Of a DNA stretch of 64,000 bases, positions 54,119-61,675 are shown in pieces. Position 1 is the first letter of the stretch. Each line of letters starts with the position of its first letter. The notes under the pieces are model-generated. The model had not been told where the DNA came from and made no database searches. It was given only the letters and a program-made list of their open reading frames with translations. Source of the DNA: an uncultured Prevotellaceae bacterium (GTDB lineage Bacteria > Bacteroidota > Bacteroidia > Bacteroidales > Muribaculaceae); assembly GCA_905207705.1 (NCBI GenBank), contig CAJLMA010000003.1:186001-250000 (forward strand), written 5' to 3'. The position numbers were made by a program, and so were the translations under genes.

Positions 54119-55033
54119 ATGAATGCAGACAATACATACGGCATATACAACACCGACGACCACATTTCCCTGCTGAAATACTCCAAAAGCTCGTGCGGCG
54201 TTGATTTCCTGCTGAACACGGCAGAAAGCATTGAAAAGCGAGGCTGGTTCGACACTGACAAACGATACAAAACCGATTTCTTCGAATTCTACTTCTTCCG
54301 CAAGGCAGAGGGACATCTTTTCTTGGCAGGAGAAAAGATTGAATTGCATCCCGGAATGATGCTCGCCATCTCACCGTTCCAGCTTCAGGAATGGCATGTG
54401 GAACTGGAAAAGTTGGACTATACATTCTTGGTATTTCAGGAAGAGTTCGTAAGCCAATTTCTCTCCGACAAATATTTCATGTACCGCCTTCTGTATTGCT
54501 ACCAGCACGATTATCCCACATGGTTCGATATGTCGGAGGAAGAAATCAACCCGTTGCTCGAATTGTTGCGGAAAATGAAACAGGAACTGCTAAAACCTAT
54601 AGCAGACAGCTACCACATGATTGTCGCCTACCTTTATCAGTTTCTCTTGTTACTTAACCGCATTTATGCCCGCCGGTTCCACCTGCCGTTTGCCCTGCCG
54701 CTGAACAACTATGCCTACCAGTACAAGCAGCTTTTAGAAAAAAACATTTGCGACAAGACGCATGTGGCGGATTATGCCGAATTGATGGGTATCAGCCGTG
54801 TGTCACTAAACAAGGCTGTGATGCGCGAGTTTGGCCTCTCGGCGATGCACCTGTTAAAACAACGTTTGCTGCAAGAAGTGAAAAACGACTTGCTTTTCTC
54901 CGACCTTACAGTAAAAGAAATCTCCTACCGCTTGCACTTTTCCGAACCGAACCACCTTATGCGCTTCTTTAAGCAAATGACGGGGCAGACCATAAGCGAG
55001 TTTCTCGCAGAGATAAACCGGGAAGAAAAATAA
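54119..55033 (+). CDS. AraC family regulator next to the sirtuin-HD-Fic operon
   Basis: A 304-residue AraC/XylS-type protein. The N-terminal half is a cupin-like sensor (KRGWFDTDKRYKTDFFEFYF, then LHPGMMLAISPFQLQEW). The C-terminal HTH_18 domain reads DYAELMGISRVSLNKAVMRE and KEISYRLHFSEPNHLMRFFK, ending QMTGQTISEF. It has its own promoter and precedes, on the same strand, a sirtuin-sirtuin-HD-Fic operon whose first promoter carries an inverted repeat, so it is the obvious candidate regulator. In between lies only a broken minus-strand gene. Confidence 0.92.
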   Translation: MNADNTYGIYNTDDHISLLKYSKSSCGVDFLLNTAESIEKRGWFDTDKRYKTDFFEFYFFRKAEGHLFLAGEKIELHPGMMLAISPFQLQEWHVELEKLDYTFLVFQEEFVSQFLSDKYFMYRLLYCYQHDYPTWFDMSEEEINPLLELLRKMKQELLKPIADSYHMIVAYLYQFLLLLNRIYARRFHLPFALPLNNYAYQYKQLLEKNICDKTHVADYAELMGISRVSLNKAVMREFGLSAMHLLKQRLLQEVKNDLLFSDLTVKEISYRLHFSEPNHLMRFFKQMTGQTISEFLAEINREEK

Positions 55034-55069
55034 AAATTGCAATCCATCGACAGCACCAATCTTGACGGA

Positions 55070-55260
55070 TTAAGGCCGCCGGCCGAGACAGAATTTGCCG
55101 TTGAGCATGTGCCAAAAGTCGTCTTTGTCCGCATTACGTTCCAGCAAAAACTCGTCACCGGGTTGGAAACAAGAGCCGCCGTTATGGTTTACCAAGTATT
55201 TTTCCTGATAGTCCTTGAAACATTTGCATTCAGCACCGTGATTTTGCACTTATGTTCCAT
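55070..55260 (-). pseudogene. Decayed TIGR04076-like small protein
   Basis: On the minus strand from an ATG at 55260 the frame reads MEHKCKITVLNAN and then goes out of phase; one base over, it continues CFKDYQEKYLVN, CFQPGDEFLLERNADKDDFW and HMLNGKFC, then hits LGRRP and a stop at 55070. This order (CKITVL, DYQEKYL, PGDEF, FC) is that of the TIGR04076 family, whose intact members go on for about 40 more residues after FC. A one-base deletion (near 55222) and a lost 3' end make it a remnant. Confidence 0.7.
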
Positions 55261-55358
55261 TGCCATGACTAATGAATTCACCGGCTCACCTTGCCCCTTT
55301 GGAATAATCCGATTTGCACTTGATTCAGTTTATCAAAATGGTAGCATACGGCATAATA

Positions 55359-55375
55359 TTGGTAGCTTCTACCAA
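55359..55375 (+). promoter_or_regulatory. Inverted repeat at the sirtuin operon promoter
   Basis: TTGGTAG (55359-55365) and CTACCAA (55369-55375) around CTT, 12 nt upstream of the -7 box TACCTTTG. A further GGTAGC lies at 55340. Likely site for a regulator, perhaps the AraC protein encoded upstream. Confidence 0.5.
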
Positions 55376-55387
55376 CTTTCATGGTCT

Positions 55388-55395
55388 TACCTTTG
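55388..55395 (+). promoter_or_regulatory. Bacteroidetes -7 box of the sirtuin operon
   Basis: TACCTTTG, 30 nt before the ATG at 55426; it rules out the in-frame ATG at 55381. No clear upstream box, which fits an activator-dependent promoter. Confidence 0.6.
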
Positions 55396-55425
55396 CACCG
55401 AAAACAAATCAAGAAAGATTTTGAC

Positions 55426-56328
55426 ATGGTTTCAAAAGAAAAGATTGGATTATTGAAGCAAAAGATAGACGAAGCCGATGCCATCGTGGTAGGCGGTGCT
55501 TCGGGCATGTCGGCCGCTTCGGGCTTCGTGTTTTATTACAAAGAGGATGATGTATTCCGCCGCATGGCAGGAAGCCTTGCAAAAAAATACGACCGGCACA
55601 ACATGTTCGACCTGTTCTATGACCGTCGTCCTTCGCGTGGAGAACAGTGGGCATTGATGCTGCGTGTCATAAGATATGTATATGAATGCCATACTGGAGA
55701 GACCTATACCGACTTGGCCGAACTGCTCAAAAGCAGGAACTATTACATTGCCACTACCAATCAAGACGCACAATTTTACCGCATGTTTCCTGCCGAACGC
55801 ATCACGCGAATACAAGGAGACTGGCGATATTGGCAATGCAGCCGCCCGTGCCATGACAAGATATATTATAATAAAAGACATGTATTCGAGCTAAGCAGGA
55901 AGATTGTTGGAGATGCCTTGCCTGACGAGCTTATACCTCGCTGTCCGCATTGTGGTAAAGAAATGGCACCTTGGGTGCGTTCATACACCTTTCTGCAAGG
56001 TGAATACTATCAAAAAGAAATGAGGCGGTACTTGGACTTCTTGCGCACCAATAGCCATCGCAAAACTCTGTTTCTGGAATTGGGCGTAGGCATGATGACA
56101 CCGATGTTCATAAAGGAACCTTTCATGAACATGACATACCAGTGGCCTAAGGCCTTCTATGCCACACTGAATCCGCAACATGCCATCATTCCAAAAGAGA
56201 TAGCTAAAAAAAGCATTGCCATCAGCGATGACATTGCCATCACGCTAAAGCAATTGTTAGGCAAGCCTACCACCGGCATGAAGGCCTTTAACTCAAAAGA
56301 AGTGTTCAATCCTTCAAGAGTCTATTGA
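55426..56328 (+). CDS. SirTM-like sirtuin, predicted ADP-ribosyltransferase
   Basis: A 300-residue Sir2 protein. The NAD-binding loop is VVGGASGMSAASGF (21-34), followed by TTNQDAQF with Asn112 and Asp114. The usual catalytic His of sirtuins is replaced by Gln130 (RIQGDWRYWQC). Four cysteines for zinc are present: Cys138, Cys142, Cys173, Cys176. Arg185 lies in APWVRSY. The set Asn112/Gln130/Arg185 has the same order and spacing as the residues I recall for class M sirtuins (SirTM), which transfer ADP-ribose to protein instead of deacylating. The usual SirTM partners (macrodomain, GcvH-like, LplA-like) are not here. The second sirtuin follows after 1 nt. Confidence 0.85.
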   Translation: MVSKEKIGLLKQKIDEADAIVVGGASGMSAASGFVFYYKEDDVFRRMAGSLAKKYDRHNMFDLFYDRRPSRGEQWALMLRVIRYVYECHTGETYTDLAELLKSRNYYIATTNQDAQFYRMFPAERITRIQGDWRYWQCSRPCHDKIYYNKRHVFELSRKIVGDALPDELIPRCPHCGKEMAPWVRSYTFLQGEYYQKEMRRYLDFLRTNSHRKTLFLELGVGMMTPMFIKEPFMNMTYQWPKAFYATLNPQHAIIPKEIAKKSIAISDDIAITLKQLLGKPTTGMKAFNSKEVFNPSRVY

Positions 56329-56329
56329 C

Positions 56330-57013
56330 ATGACAGAGATACAAAAAGCCGCCCAAGCCATTCGGAATGCCGATGCCCTGCTCATCGGGGCAAGCAACGG
56401 ATTATCCATTGCCGAGGGATACCATATTTTTGCCGACAACGAGATGTTCTGCCGCCAGTTCGGCGATTTTCAACAGAAATATGGCATACGAAATGTCATC
56501 GAAGGGTGCTTCTTCCATTATCCGAAAGAAAAAGACCGTCAAGAGTTCATACATCGGCTGGTGCAATATTGGGTAATAGACTACCAGCCCTCGCAGGTAA
56601 TGAAAGACCTACTTGCCATAATAGGCAATAAGGAGTATTTCATACTCACCTCCAATGCCGACACACACCTGGAATTGTCCGGCTTCGCGCCCGGAAAGGT
56701 GTTTGAAGTAGAAGGAACTTTCGAGGATATGCTGTATCACCGACCTATGCAAGACAAAAGCCAAGAAGTCAATAACTTCCTCGACCAATACCACAACAAA
56801 CGGTTTGTTATCATAGAATTAGGCATAGGCAGACGCAACCGGTTGATAAAATTACCGCTGATGCAACTGGCATTCCGTGAACCTCAAGCCACTTATATCA
56901 CATTGAACCTTACACAGGAACTGTATATTCCTGATGAAATAGCTGATAAGTCCATTGGACTTGCGGGTGATATTGCCGTCACCCTTCGGAAATTACGGGA
57001 GGAATTGACATGA
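56330..57013 (+). CDS. Short Sir2-like protein without zinc ribbon
   Basis: A 227-residue relative of the preceding protein. The NAD loop is LLIGASNGLSIAEGY (17-31) and the second motif FILTSNADTHLELSG (Asn109, Asp111). At the position of the catalytic His there is Glu128 (FEVEGTFEDM), and the zinc-binding cysteines are absent; the region between them is deleted. It keeps the late strands (FVIIELGIGRRNRLIKLP and YITLNL). It may bind NAD or ADP-ribose without transferase activity, or form a pair with the upstream sirtuin. Its last 4 nt overlap the HD gene. Confidence 0.8.
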   Translation: MTEIQKAAQAIRNADALLIGASNGLSIAEGYHIFADNEMFCRQFGDFQQKYGIRNVIEGCFFHYPKEKDRQEFIHRLVQYWVIDYQPSQVMKDLLAIIGNKEYFILTSNADTHLELSGFAPGKVFEVEGTFEDMLYHRPMQDKSQEVNNFLDQYHNKRFVIIELGIGRRNRLIKLPLMQLAFREPQATYITLNLTQELYIPDEIADKSIGLAGDIAVTLRKLREELT

Positions 57014-57585
57014 TAACCCCTCGATACATCATTGACAACCTGTCAGAACAAGTCAGAAAGCCGTTCATTTATTGGACAAAATATATGGAAGATAATTTGT
57101 CCTTCAATTTAATCGATTCTGGGATACATGCGAAAAGTCATTCAGAAAGAGTGCTGCTTTATGCCTTGACCATAGGTGAAAAGATTTTGGGGCATGCAAA
57201 AACAGACCTCTGCATATTGGCTCACGCCGCAATTTTCCATGACACGCGCCGCAATGATGATTGGCTGGATGTCGGACACGGTTCACGAGCTGCATCCTAC
57301 TACATGAAATATTGCAAAATAAACAATGATATTACATTCATGACACCTGCGTCATTGATTATGGAATATCACGACAGGGATGATAAAACAGGCATCAATG
57401 CTATTACCCGATATGTTCCTGATGACGTAGAACGGACTATCCGTTTATACCGCATATTCAAGGATGCCGATGCACTCGACCGCTTTCGACTTAGACCGGA
57501 TGGGTTGGATGCACGTTTCATCCGCAACCAAGAGGCAAAACTATTAGTGGATTTCGCAAGGGATTTGGTAAAACGAACGATGTAA
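57010..57585 (+). CDS. HD domain hydrolase of the sirtuin operon
   Basis: A 191-residue HD-superfamily protein. Metal ligands are visible: His44 (KSHSERVLLYAL), His77-Asp78 (AIFHDTRRNDDW) and Asp152 (FKDADALDRFRL); a further His121-Asp122 (MEYHDRDD) may bind a second site. Such domains hydrolyse phosphate esters of nucleotides or other small molecules. The gene overlaps the second sirtuin gene (ATGA) and precedes fic by 9 nt. Removal of a nucleotide product or of a nucleotide modification made by its neighbours is possible but unproven. Confidence 0.82.
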   Translation: MITPRYIIDNLSEQVRKPFIYWTKYMEDNLSFNLIDSGIHAKSHSERVLLYALTIGEKILGHAKTDLCILAHAAIFHDTRRNDDWLDVGHGSRAASYYMKYCKINNDITFMTPASLIMEYHDRDDKTGINAITRYVPDDVERTIRLYRIFKDADALDRFRLRPDGLDARFIRNQEAKLLVDFARDLVKRTM

Positions 57586-57594
57586 AAACAACAT

Positions 57595-58464
57595 ATGAGA
57601 CACTATCGCAAGAATCTTTCGGGAAAAGCGATGTTCAAGTCATTTGTCCCTACACCGCTTTCGGAAATACAGGTCACCCATACTGAGAAACTGGACAAGC
57701 TGATACAGGAAGTAGAAAGTGTCATGCGGCATTTAAATGACTATTCCTCACAACTTTCTGTCGAACAGACCAAACGGCTCATGCGGCAAGAAGCAGAAAA
57801 TTCATGCAAGCTGGCATTGGGCAAACAGCCTTTGTCTTTTGGCTTCATAACGGATGCAGATAATTCATTGGAAGAAGATACAGTCAATCTGCTTAAAGCC
57901 ACTACCTATGCCATTGACGCTATGGCCGAATTGCCGTTGAGTGCCCGCCTGTTGAAAAACGCTCATTATTTGATGTGCAACAGCAGAAGATATGAAAAGA
58001 AATACCCTGGAGAATTCAGAGCCTCGCCAATATGGATCGGTAAAAAAGGAAGCAACCTGAATGACGCTTTGTTTGTCCCCCCTGTGTACGAAGACATGAC
58101 CTCGGCTTTCTGCGACCTTGAAAAATATATCAATTATGAAGAAACGGAAAACGTATATATCCGTACCGCTTTAATTCATTACCAATTTGAAATGATTCAC
58201 CCGTTCATTGATGCTAACGGCAGGGTCGGCCGATTGCTCAACACTTTATTTTTATCAGAACAACATGTTCTTGAAAAACCTATCCTGCAACTATCGCATG
58301 TATTGCACATGTATGGACCACGATATTACATGGAATTGCAACGGCTAAACGAAACCGGGAATTACGAACAATGGGAGTTTTTCTTCCTCAATTGCCTGAA
58401 AAAAGCCGCATTAAACCATCTCGAAGGAACATTCGCAAGCGGCGATTTCGCTATTTTGTGCTAA
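57595..58464 (+). CDS. Fic family protein, predicted AMP transferase
   Basis: A 289-residue Fic/DOC protein that by family transfers AMP (or another phosphate group) from a nucleotide to a protein hydroxyl. The core motif HPFIDANGRVGR spans residues 202-213 (His202 catalytic; the usual Gly before Asn is Ala207). The N-terminal helix at 66-76 (EAENSCKLALG) aligns with the inhibitory helix of class II Fic proteins, normally ending IEG, but Ala74 stands where the inhibitory Glu should be. The flap strand FRASPIWIGKKGS (141-153) is intact. It ends the operon; the beta-lactamase remnant starts 24 nt behind it. Confidence 0.9.
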   Translation: MRHYRKNLSGKAMFKSFVPTPLSEIQVTHTEKLDKLIQEVESVMRHLNDYSSQLSVEQTKRLMRQEAENSCKLALGKQPLSFGFITDADNSLEEDTVNLLKATTYAIDAMAELPLSARLLKNAHYLMCNSRRYEKKYPGEFRASPIWIGKKGSNLNDALFVPPVYEDMTSAFCDLEKYINYEETENVYIRTALIHYQFEMIHPFIDANGRVGRLLNTLFLSEQHVLEKPILQLSHVLHMYGPRYYMELQRLNETGNYEQWEFFFLNCLKKAALNHLEGTFASGDFAILC

Positions 58465-58469
58465 TTTTG
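58462..58469 (+). promoter_or_regulatory. Bacteroidetes -7 box upstream of the beta-lactamase remnant
   Basis: TAATTTTG overlapping the fic stop codon, 18 nt before the ATG at 58488. No clear upstream box. Confidence 0.4.
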
Positions 58470-58487
58470 TGCAAAACATCATGTAAC

Positions 58488-59397
58488 ATGCATGTCAATA
58501 TTCTCATAAAAATGTCATTGCTGCTTGTCGCTGCATTTTTATATTCATGCTGCAAAAGCGACACGACATCGCAGCTCCAACAAGAATTACAAGCCATCAT
58601 CGACGGTATAGATGCCACCATAGGGATAGCCCTAATAGCCAACGACACCGACACGCTCACCATTAACAACAACATCGACTACCCGTTGATGAGCGTGATG
58701 AAAATGCATCAAGCCATACATGTGGCAAGATGGTTGCATGAGCATAACCTCGGCATGGACTACATGGTAAACATATCGACCGAAGACTTGAAGCCCGACA
58801 CTTACAGCCCGTTGCGCGACAGCTTCCCGGAAGGCAACATCAAATTGCCTGTAAAACTTGCTTGAATACACGTTGAAACTAAGCGACAACAATGCATGCG
58901 ACATCCTGTTTAAGTTGACAAGCGGTCCTCAAGCCACCGACAGCTGCATCCGCAGCATAGGCATTACCGACTTTGCCATCACGGCAACCGAAGACGACAT
59001 GCACCGAGACATATCTAAATCTTACGACAACTGCACATCTCCGCTTTCGGCTGCTTCATTGATAAATGACTTGTTTATCAAAGCCGACGGCACAAACAGC
59101 AAAATCCAATTCATAAGACAGACGATGCTCGATTGCAACACAGGTCTGGCACGAATCCCCAAAGGAATAGGAACTGACGCGAAAATAGCGCATAAGACAG
59201 GTACAGGCGTCCGTAACAGCCAAGGTCGATGGATTGGAACCAACGACGTGGCTCACATAATGTTGCCTGACGGCTCTCATTATTCCTTGGCCATATTCGT
59301 CAAGGACTCATTTGAAACACCGGAGACCAACGAAGCCATAATAGCCGAAATATCCTCGGCTATATATAAATTCCTTACAACTCGATCCAGGGATTGA
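58488..59397 (+). pseudogene. Class A beta-lactamase, frameshifted
   Basis: Two frames together make a class A serine beta-lactamase of about 300 residues, resembling Bacteroidetes CepA/CblA/CfxA enzymes. Part one (58488-58865) has a lipoprotein-type signal (MSLLLVAAFLYSC) and the active-site SxxK in YPLMSVMKMHQAI. Part two (from about 58858) reads LLEYTLKLSDNNACDILF (SDN motif) and later AHKTGTGVRN (KTG). A net one-base shift near 58852-58860, between KLPVK and LLEYT, separates SxxK from SDN, so no complete enzyme can be made. All catalytic motifs are otherwise intact, which suggests a recent event or a sequence error. Confidence 0.85.
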
Positions 59398-60472
59398 CAA
59401 CAGAAAGGTATTTTTTCATGACAAGCAGCGAAATGAGACGCTCGCGCTTCTTGTCGCGGAACTGAGCGACATATTTATGCGCATTTTCTATTATCTTGAG
59501 TGCTTCATCCTGATTCTCCATGTAATATCTCATTTTTTCTTCAAGATCGGAAAAATCGGGTTTTATCTCAACATAATGCACTCCGCCGACGAGAGTGCCT
59601 TCCATAAACCATGTCTCGCATGTGGGTCTCGGCATCACGGCAAGCGAATTGGACGACATTACCCATTTCAAGTTGCTCGCCACGTCATTACCCTCCAATG
59701 CAAGAACAAACTTGTAATCGAGATGCTCCCCTATCGTCATTTTATCCACAACCCATTCAGGCGTGCAATAACGGCTCTTTATCTCTCCAAGATCGCACAT
59801 CGGGTTGCCCATGAACTGCTTCAAGAATCGATAACGGTTTTCTTTGAACATAGGGCTGCCCGGCACTCCTATCTTGCCGCGAAACACTACCATGTCCTTC
59901 TTCTGTCCAAACGACTTCTTGTCGTCTGCAAAAATAAAATGTCTCACCTTGTCCATGTTAAGCAGAACCGAAAACTCATTATCGGCCACAAGAGGGCGGC
60001 TTTTCACGATTGAAGGTACAGGCGGGACCTCAACTATGTCGCCGGCAAGCAGTTTCCAATGCAAATCTTGCTTGAAAAATCTTGAATACTCATGAGAATC
60101 AAAAAAATACACTTTGCCCTCCTTGCACATCCCTTGTTGTGACAAGCATATCATAGACTCATGCCACTTGCAGGCAAGAGTATCGTGCCGAGACAACTTG
60201 TTGTAATAATCCACCCGGCGCATTACATAATCCATGTCGCACCGACGCGACAGACGCTTGATAATGCGCTCGCGCCTCGCCCTGCATATCCATTTGGGGC
60301 AAAGGAGACGCAAATAATTCCTAAAGAAATATTTGAACTTGGAATTTTTGCCGCTATTCAACAAATAATATAACTTTCGTCCAGCCATAATCCTTGCAAA
60401 TCTTTTCACGGCATCGCCATTTGCCATGAGTTTGAGCCACAAAGTTATTAAAAAGCGACAAAAACCAAGCAT
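59375..60472 (-). CDS. Family 90 glycosyltransferase
   Basis: A 365-residue glycosyltransferase of the GT90/CAP10-like (LPS) family, which adds sugars such as xylose or glucose to surface glycans. Typical stretches are MVVFRGKIGVPGSP (near 190), DYKFVLALEGNDVASNLKWV and SSNSLAVMPRPTCETWFMEG, then LVGGVHYVEIKPDFSDLEEK. It likely acts at the cytoplasmic membrane face in lipopolysaccharide or capsule assembly. The gene overlaps the convergent beta-lactamase remnant by 23 nt. In-frame starts further in (MANGDAV) are possible. Confidence 0.88.
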   Translation of the reverse strand: MLGFCRFLITLWLKLMANGDAVKRFARIMAGRKLYYLLNSGKNSKFKYFFRNYLRLLCPKWICRARRERIIKRLSRRCDMDYVMRRVDYYNKLSRHDTLACKWHESMICLSQQGMCKEGKVYFFDSHEYSRFFKQDLHWKLLAGDIVEVPPVPSIVKSRPLVADNEFSVLLNMDKVRHFIFADDKKSFGQKKDMVVFRGKIGVPGSPMFKENRYRFLKQFMGNPMCDLGEIKSRYCTPEWVVDKMTIGEHLDYKFVLALEGNDVASNLKWVMSSNSLAVMPRPTCETWFMEGTLVGGVHYVEIKPDFSDLEEKMRYYMENQDEALKIIENAHKYVAQFRDKKRERLISLLVMKKYLSVVNPWIEL

Positions 60473-60502
60473 CCTCAGCGATTAATCAAAGACACCGGCA
60501 AA

Positions 60503-60540
60503 CTTCCCGGCCATTGAATATCAAGCAAATTGCCGGGAAG
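60503..60540. repeat. 9-bp inverted repeat between GT90 and lrgA genes
   Basis: CTTCCCGGC (60503-60511) and GCCGGGAAG (60532-60540) with a 20-nt spacer, in the divergent promoter region. Terminator-like but without a T tract; an operator is also possible. Confidence 0.5.
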
Positions 60541-60585
60541 CCAAAATTTAATTACTATCTCGTGACATTTTGTCGAAAAACTACT

Positions 60586-60593
60586 TAACTTTG
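60586..60593 (+). promoter_or_regulatory. Bacteroidetes -7 box upstream of lrgA
   Basis: TAACTTTG, 26 nt before the ATG at 60620; upstream box at an unusual distance. Confidence 0.5.
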
Positions 60594-60619
60594 CGCCCGA
60601 TTTAAAAAAGATTGTTTTT

Positions 60620-60955
60620 ATGGTTATTCAATGTGCAATAATCTTCGGGTGCCTTGCGCTCGGGGAATTAATCGTGTGGCTCACGGGCATCAAGCTGCCA
60701 TCAAGCATGATAGGCATGCTGTTGCTCACCACATTACTGTCAACAAAAGTCATAAAACTCGATCAAGTCGAAGGCATGGCCAACTTCCTTGTTAAGAATC
60801 TCGGCTTCTTCTTCGTCCCGGCGGCAGTATCGCTTATGCTCTTCTTTGACATAATCAAGGCACAATGGCTGCCGATATTACTTGCAGCCACATTGAGCAC
60901 CATGCTCGTAATAGTGGTTACAGGATGGATTCATCAACTCATGCGCAAGCTATAA
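60620..60955 (+). CDS. lrgA: CidA/LrgA family membrane protein
   Basis: A 111-residue holin-like protein with four membrane helices, typical of the CidA/LrgA family (FGCLALGELIVWLTGIKLPS, then SSMIGMLLLTTLL, and LGFFFVPAAVSLM). With LrgB it affects murein hydrolase activity or export of small metabolites such as pyruvate in other bacteria. The lrgB gene starts 13 nt downstream. Confidence 0.93.
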   Translation: MVIQCAIIFGCLALGELIVWLTGIKLPSSMIGMLLLTTLLSTKVIKLDQVEGMANFLVKNLGFFFVPAAVSLMLFFDIIKAQWLPILLAATLSTMLVIVVTGWIHQLMRKL

Positions 60956-60968
60956 AGACTCTTGAATC

Positions 60969-61664
60969 ATGGAATATCTCAACAATATGTATTTCCTGCT
61001 CGCGCTCACGTTCATCGTTTATGCAGCAAGCCAAATCCTGCAATCGCGCACAGGGTGGACATTCCTCAACCCCATTCTCATATCGGCGATTTTCATAATA
61101 ACATTCCTAAAACTCACCGATGTTGACATCGAAACCTACAACGAGGGTGGCAAATACATTGAATTTTGGCTAAAACCTGCCGTAGTCGCATTGGGAGTCC
61201 CGTTATACAAAGAATTATCGGCTATAAAGAAACAGTTCATCCCGCTCATAGTCTCAGAACTTGCCGGATGCATAGTCGGCATAATCTCGGTAGTACTCGT
61301 TGCGCAACTGCTCGGAGCATCAAAAGAGGTTGTGTTGTCGCTGGCGGCAAAGTCGGTAACGACACCTATCGCCATGGAAGTAACAAAGGCCGTAGGAGGC
61401 ATCCCATCATTAACGGCTGCCGTAGTTATATGCGTCGGTATATTCGGTGGAATGACGGGATTCAAAGTAATGCGCCTTACACACATAGGCAGTCCCATAG
61501 CGCAGGGCATATCCCTCGGCACGGCAGCCCATGCAATGGGAACTTCACGAGCCATGGACGTGAGCGACAAATACGGGGCTTTTGCCAGTCTCGGGCTGAC
61601 GATAAACGGCATATTCACCGCCCTGCTCACGCCAACCATTCTCGAAATAATGGGTGTCATATAG
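60969..61664 (+). CDS. lrgB: LrgB/CidB family membrane protein
   Basis: A 231-residue membrane protein with about seven helices. Family stretches are ILISAIFIITFLKLT, then YIEFWLKPAVVALGVPLYKE, SLAAKSVTTPIAMEVTKAVG and GTAAHAMGTSRAMDVSDKYG. It is the partner of LrgA in the same operon; the pair resembles plant PLGG1, which moves glycolate and glycerate. What it transports here is not known. Confidence 0.95.
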   Translation: MEYLNNMYFLLALTFIVYAASQILQSRTGWTFLNPILISAIFIITFLKLTDVDIETYNEGGKYIEFWLKPAVVALGVPLYKELSAIKKQFIPLIVSELAGCIVGIISVVLVAQLLGASKEVVLSLAAKSVTTPIAMEVTKAVGGIPSLTAAVVICVGIFGGMTGFKVMRLTHIGSPIAQGISLGTAAHAMGTSRAMDVSDKYGAFASLGLTINGIFTALLTPTILEIMGVI

Positions 61665-61675
61665 AGCATCACCCT

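Noticed and set aside
55037..55456. 139-codon plus-strand frame before the sirtuin gene
   Set aside because: It is antisense to the TIGR04076-like remnant and runs out of frame into the sirtuin gene.
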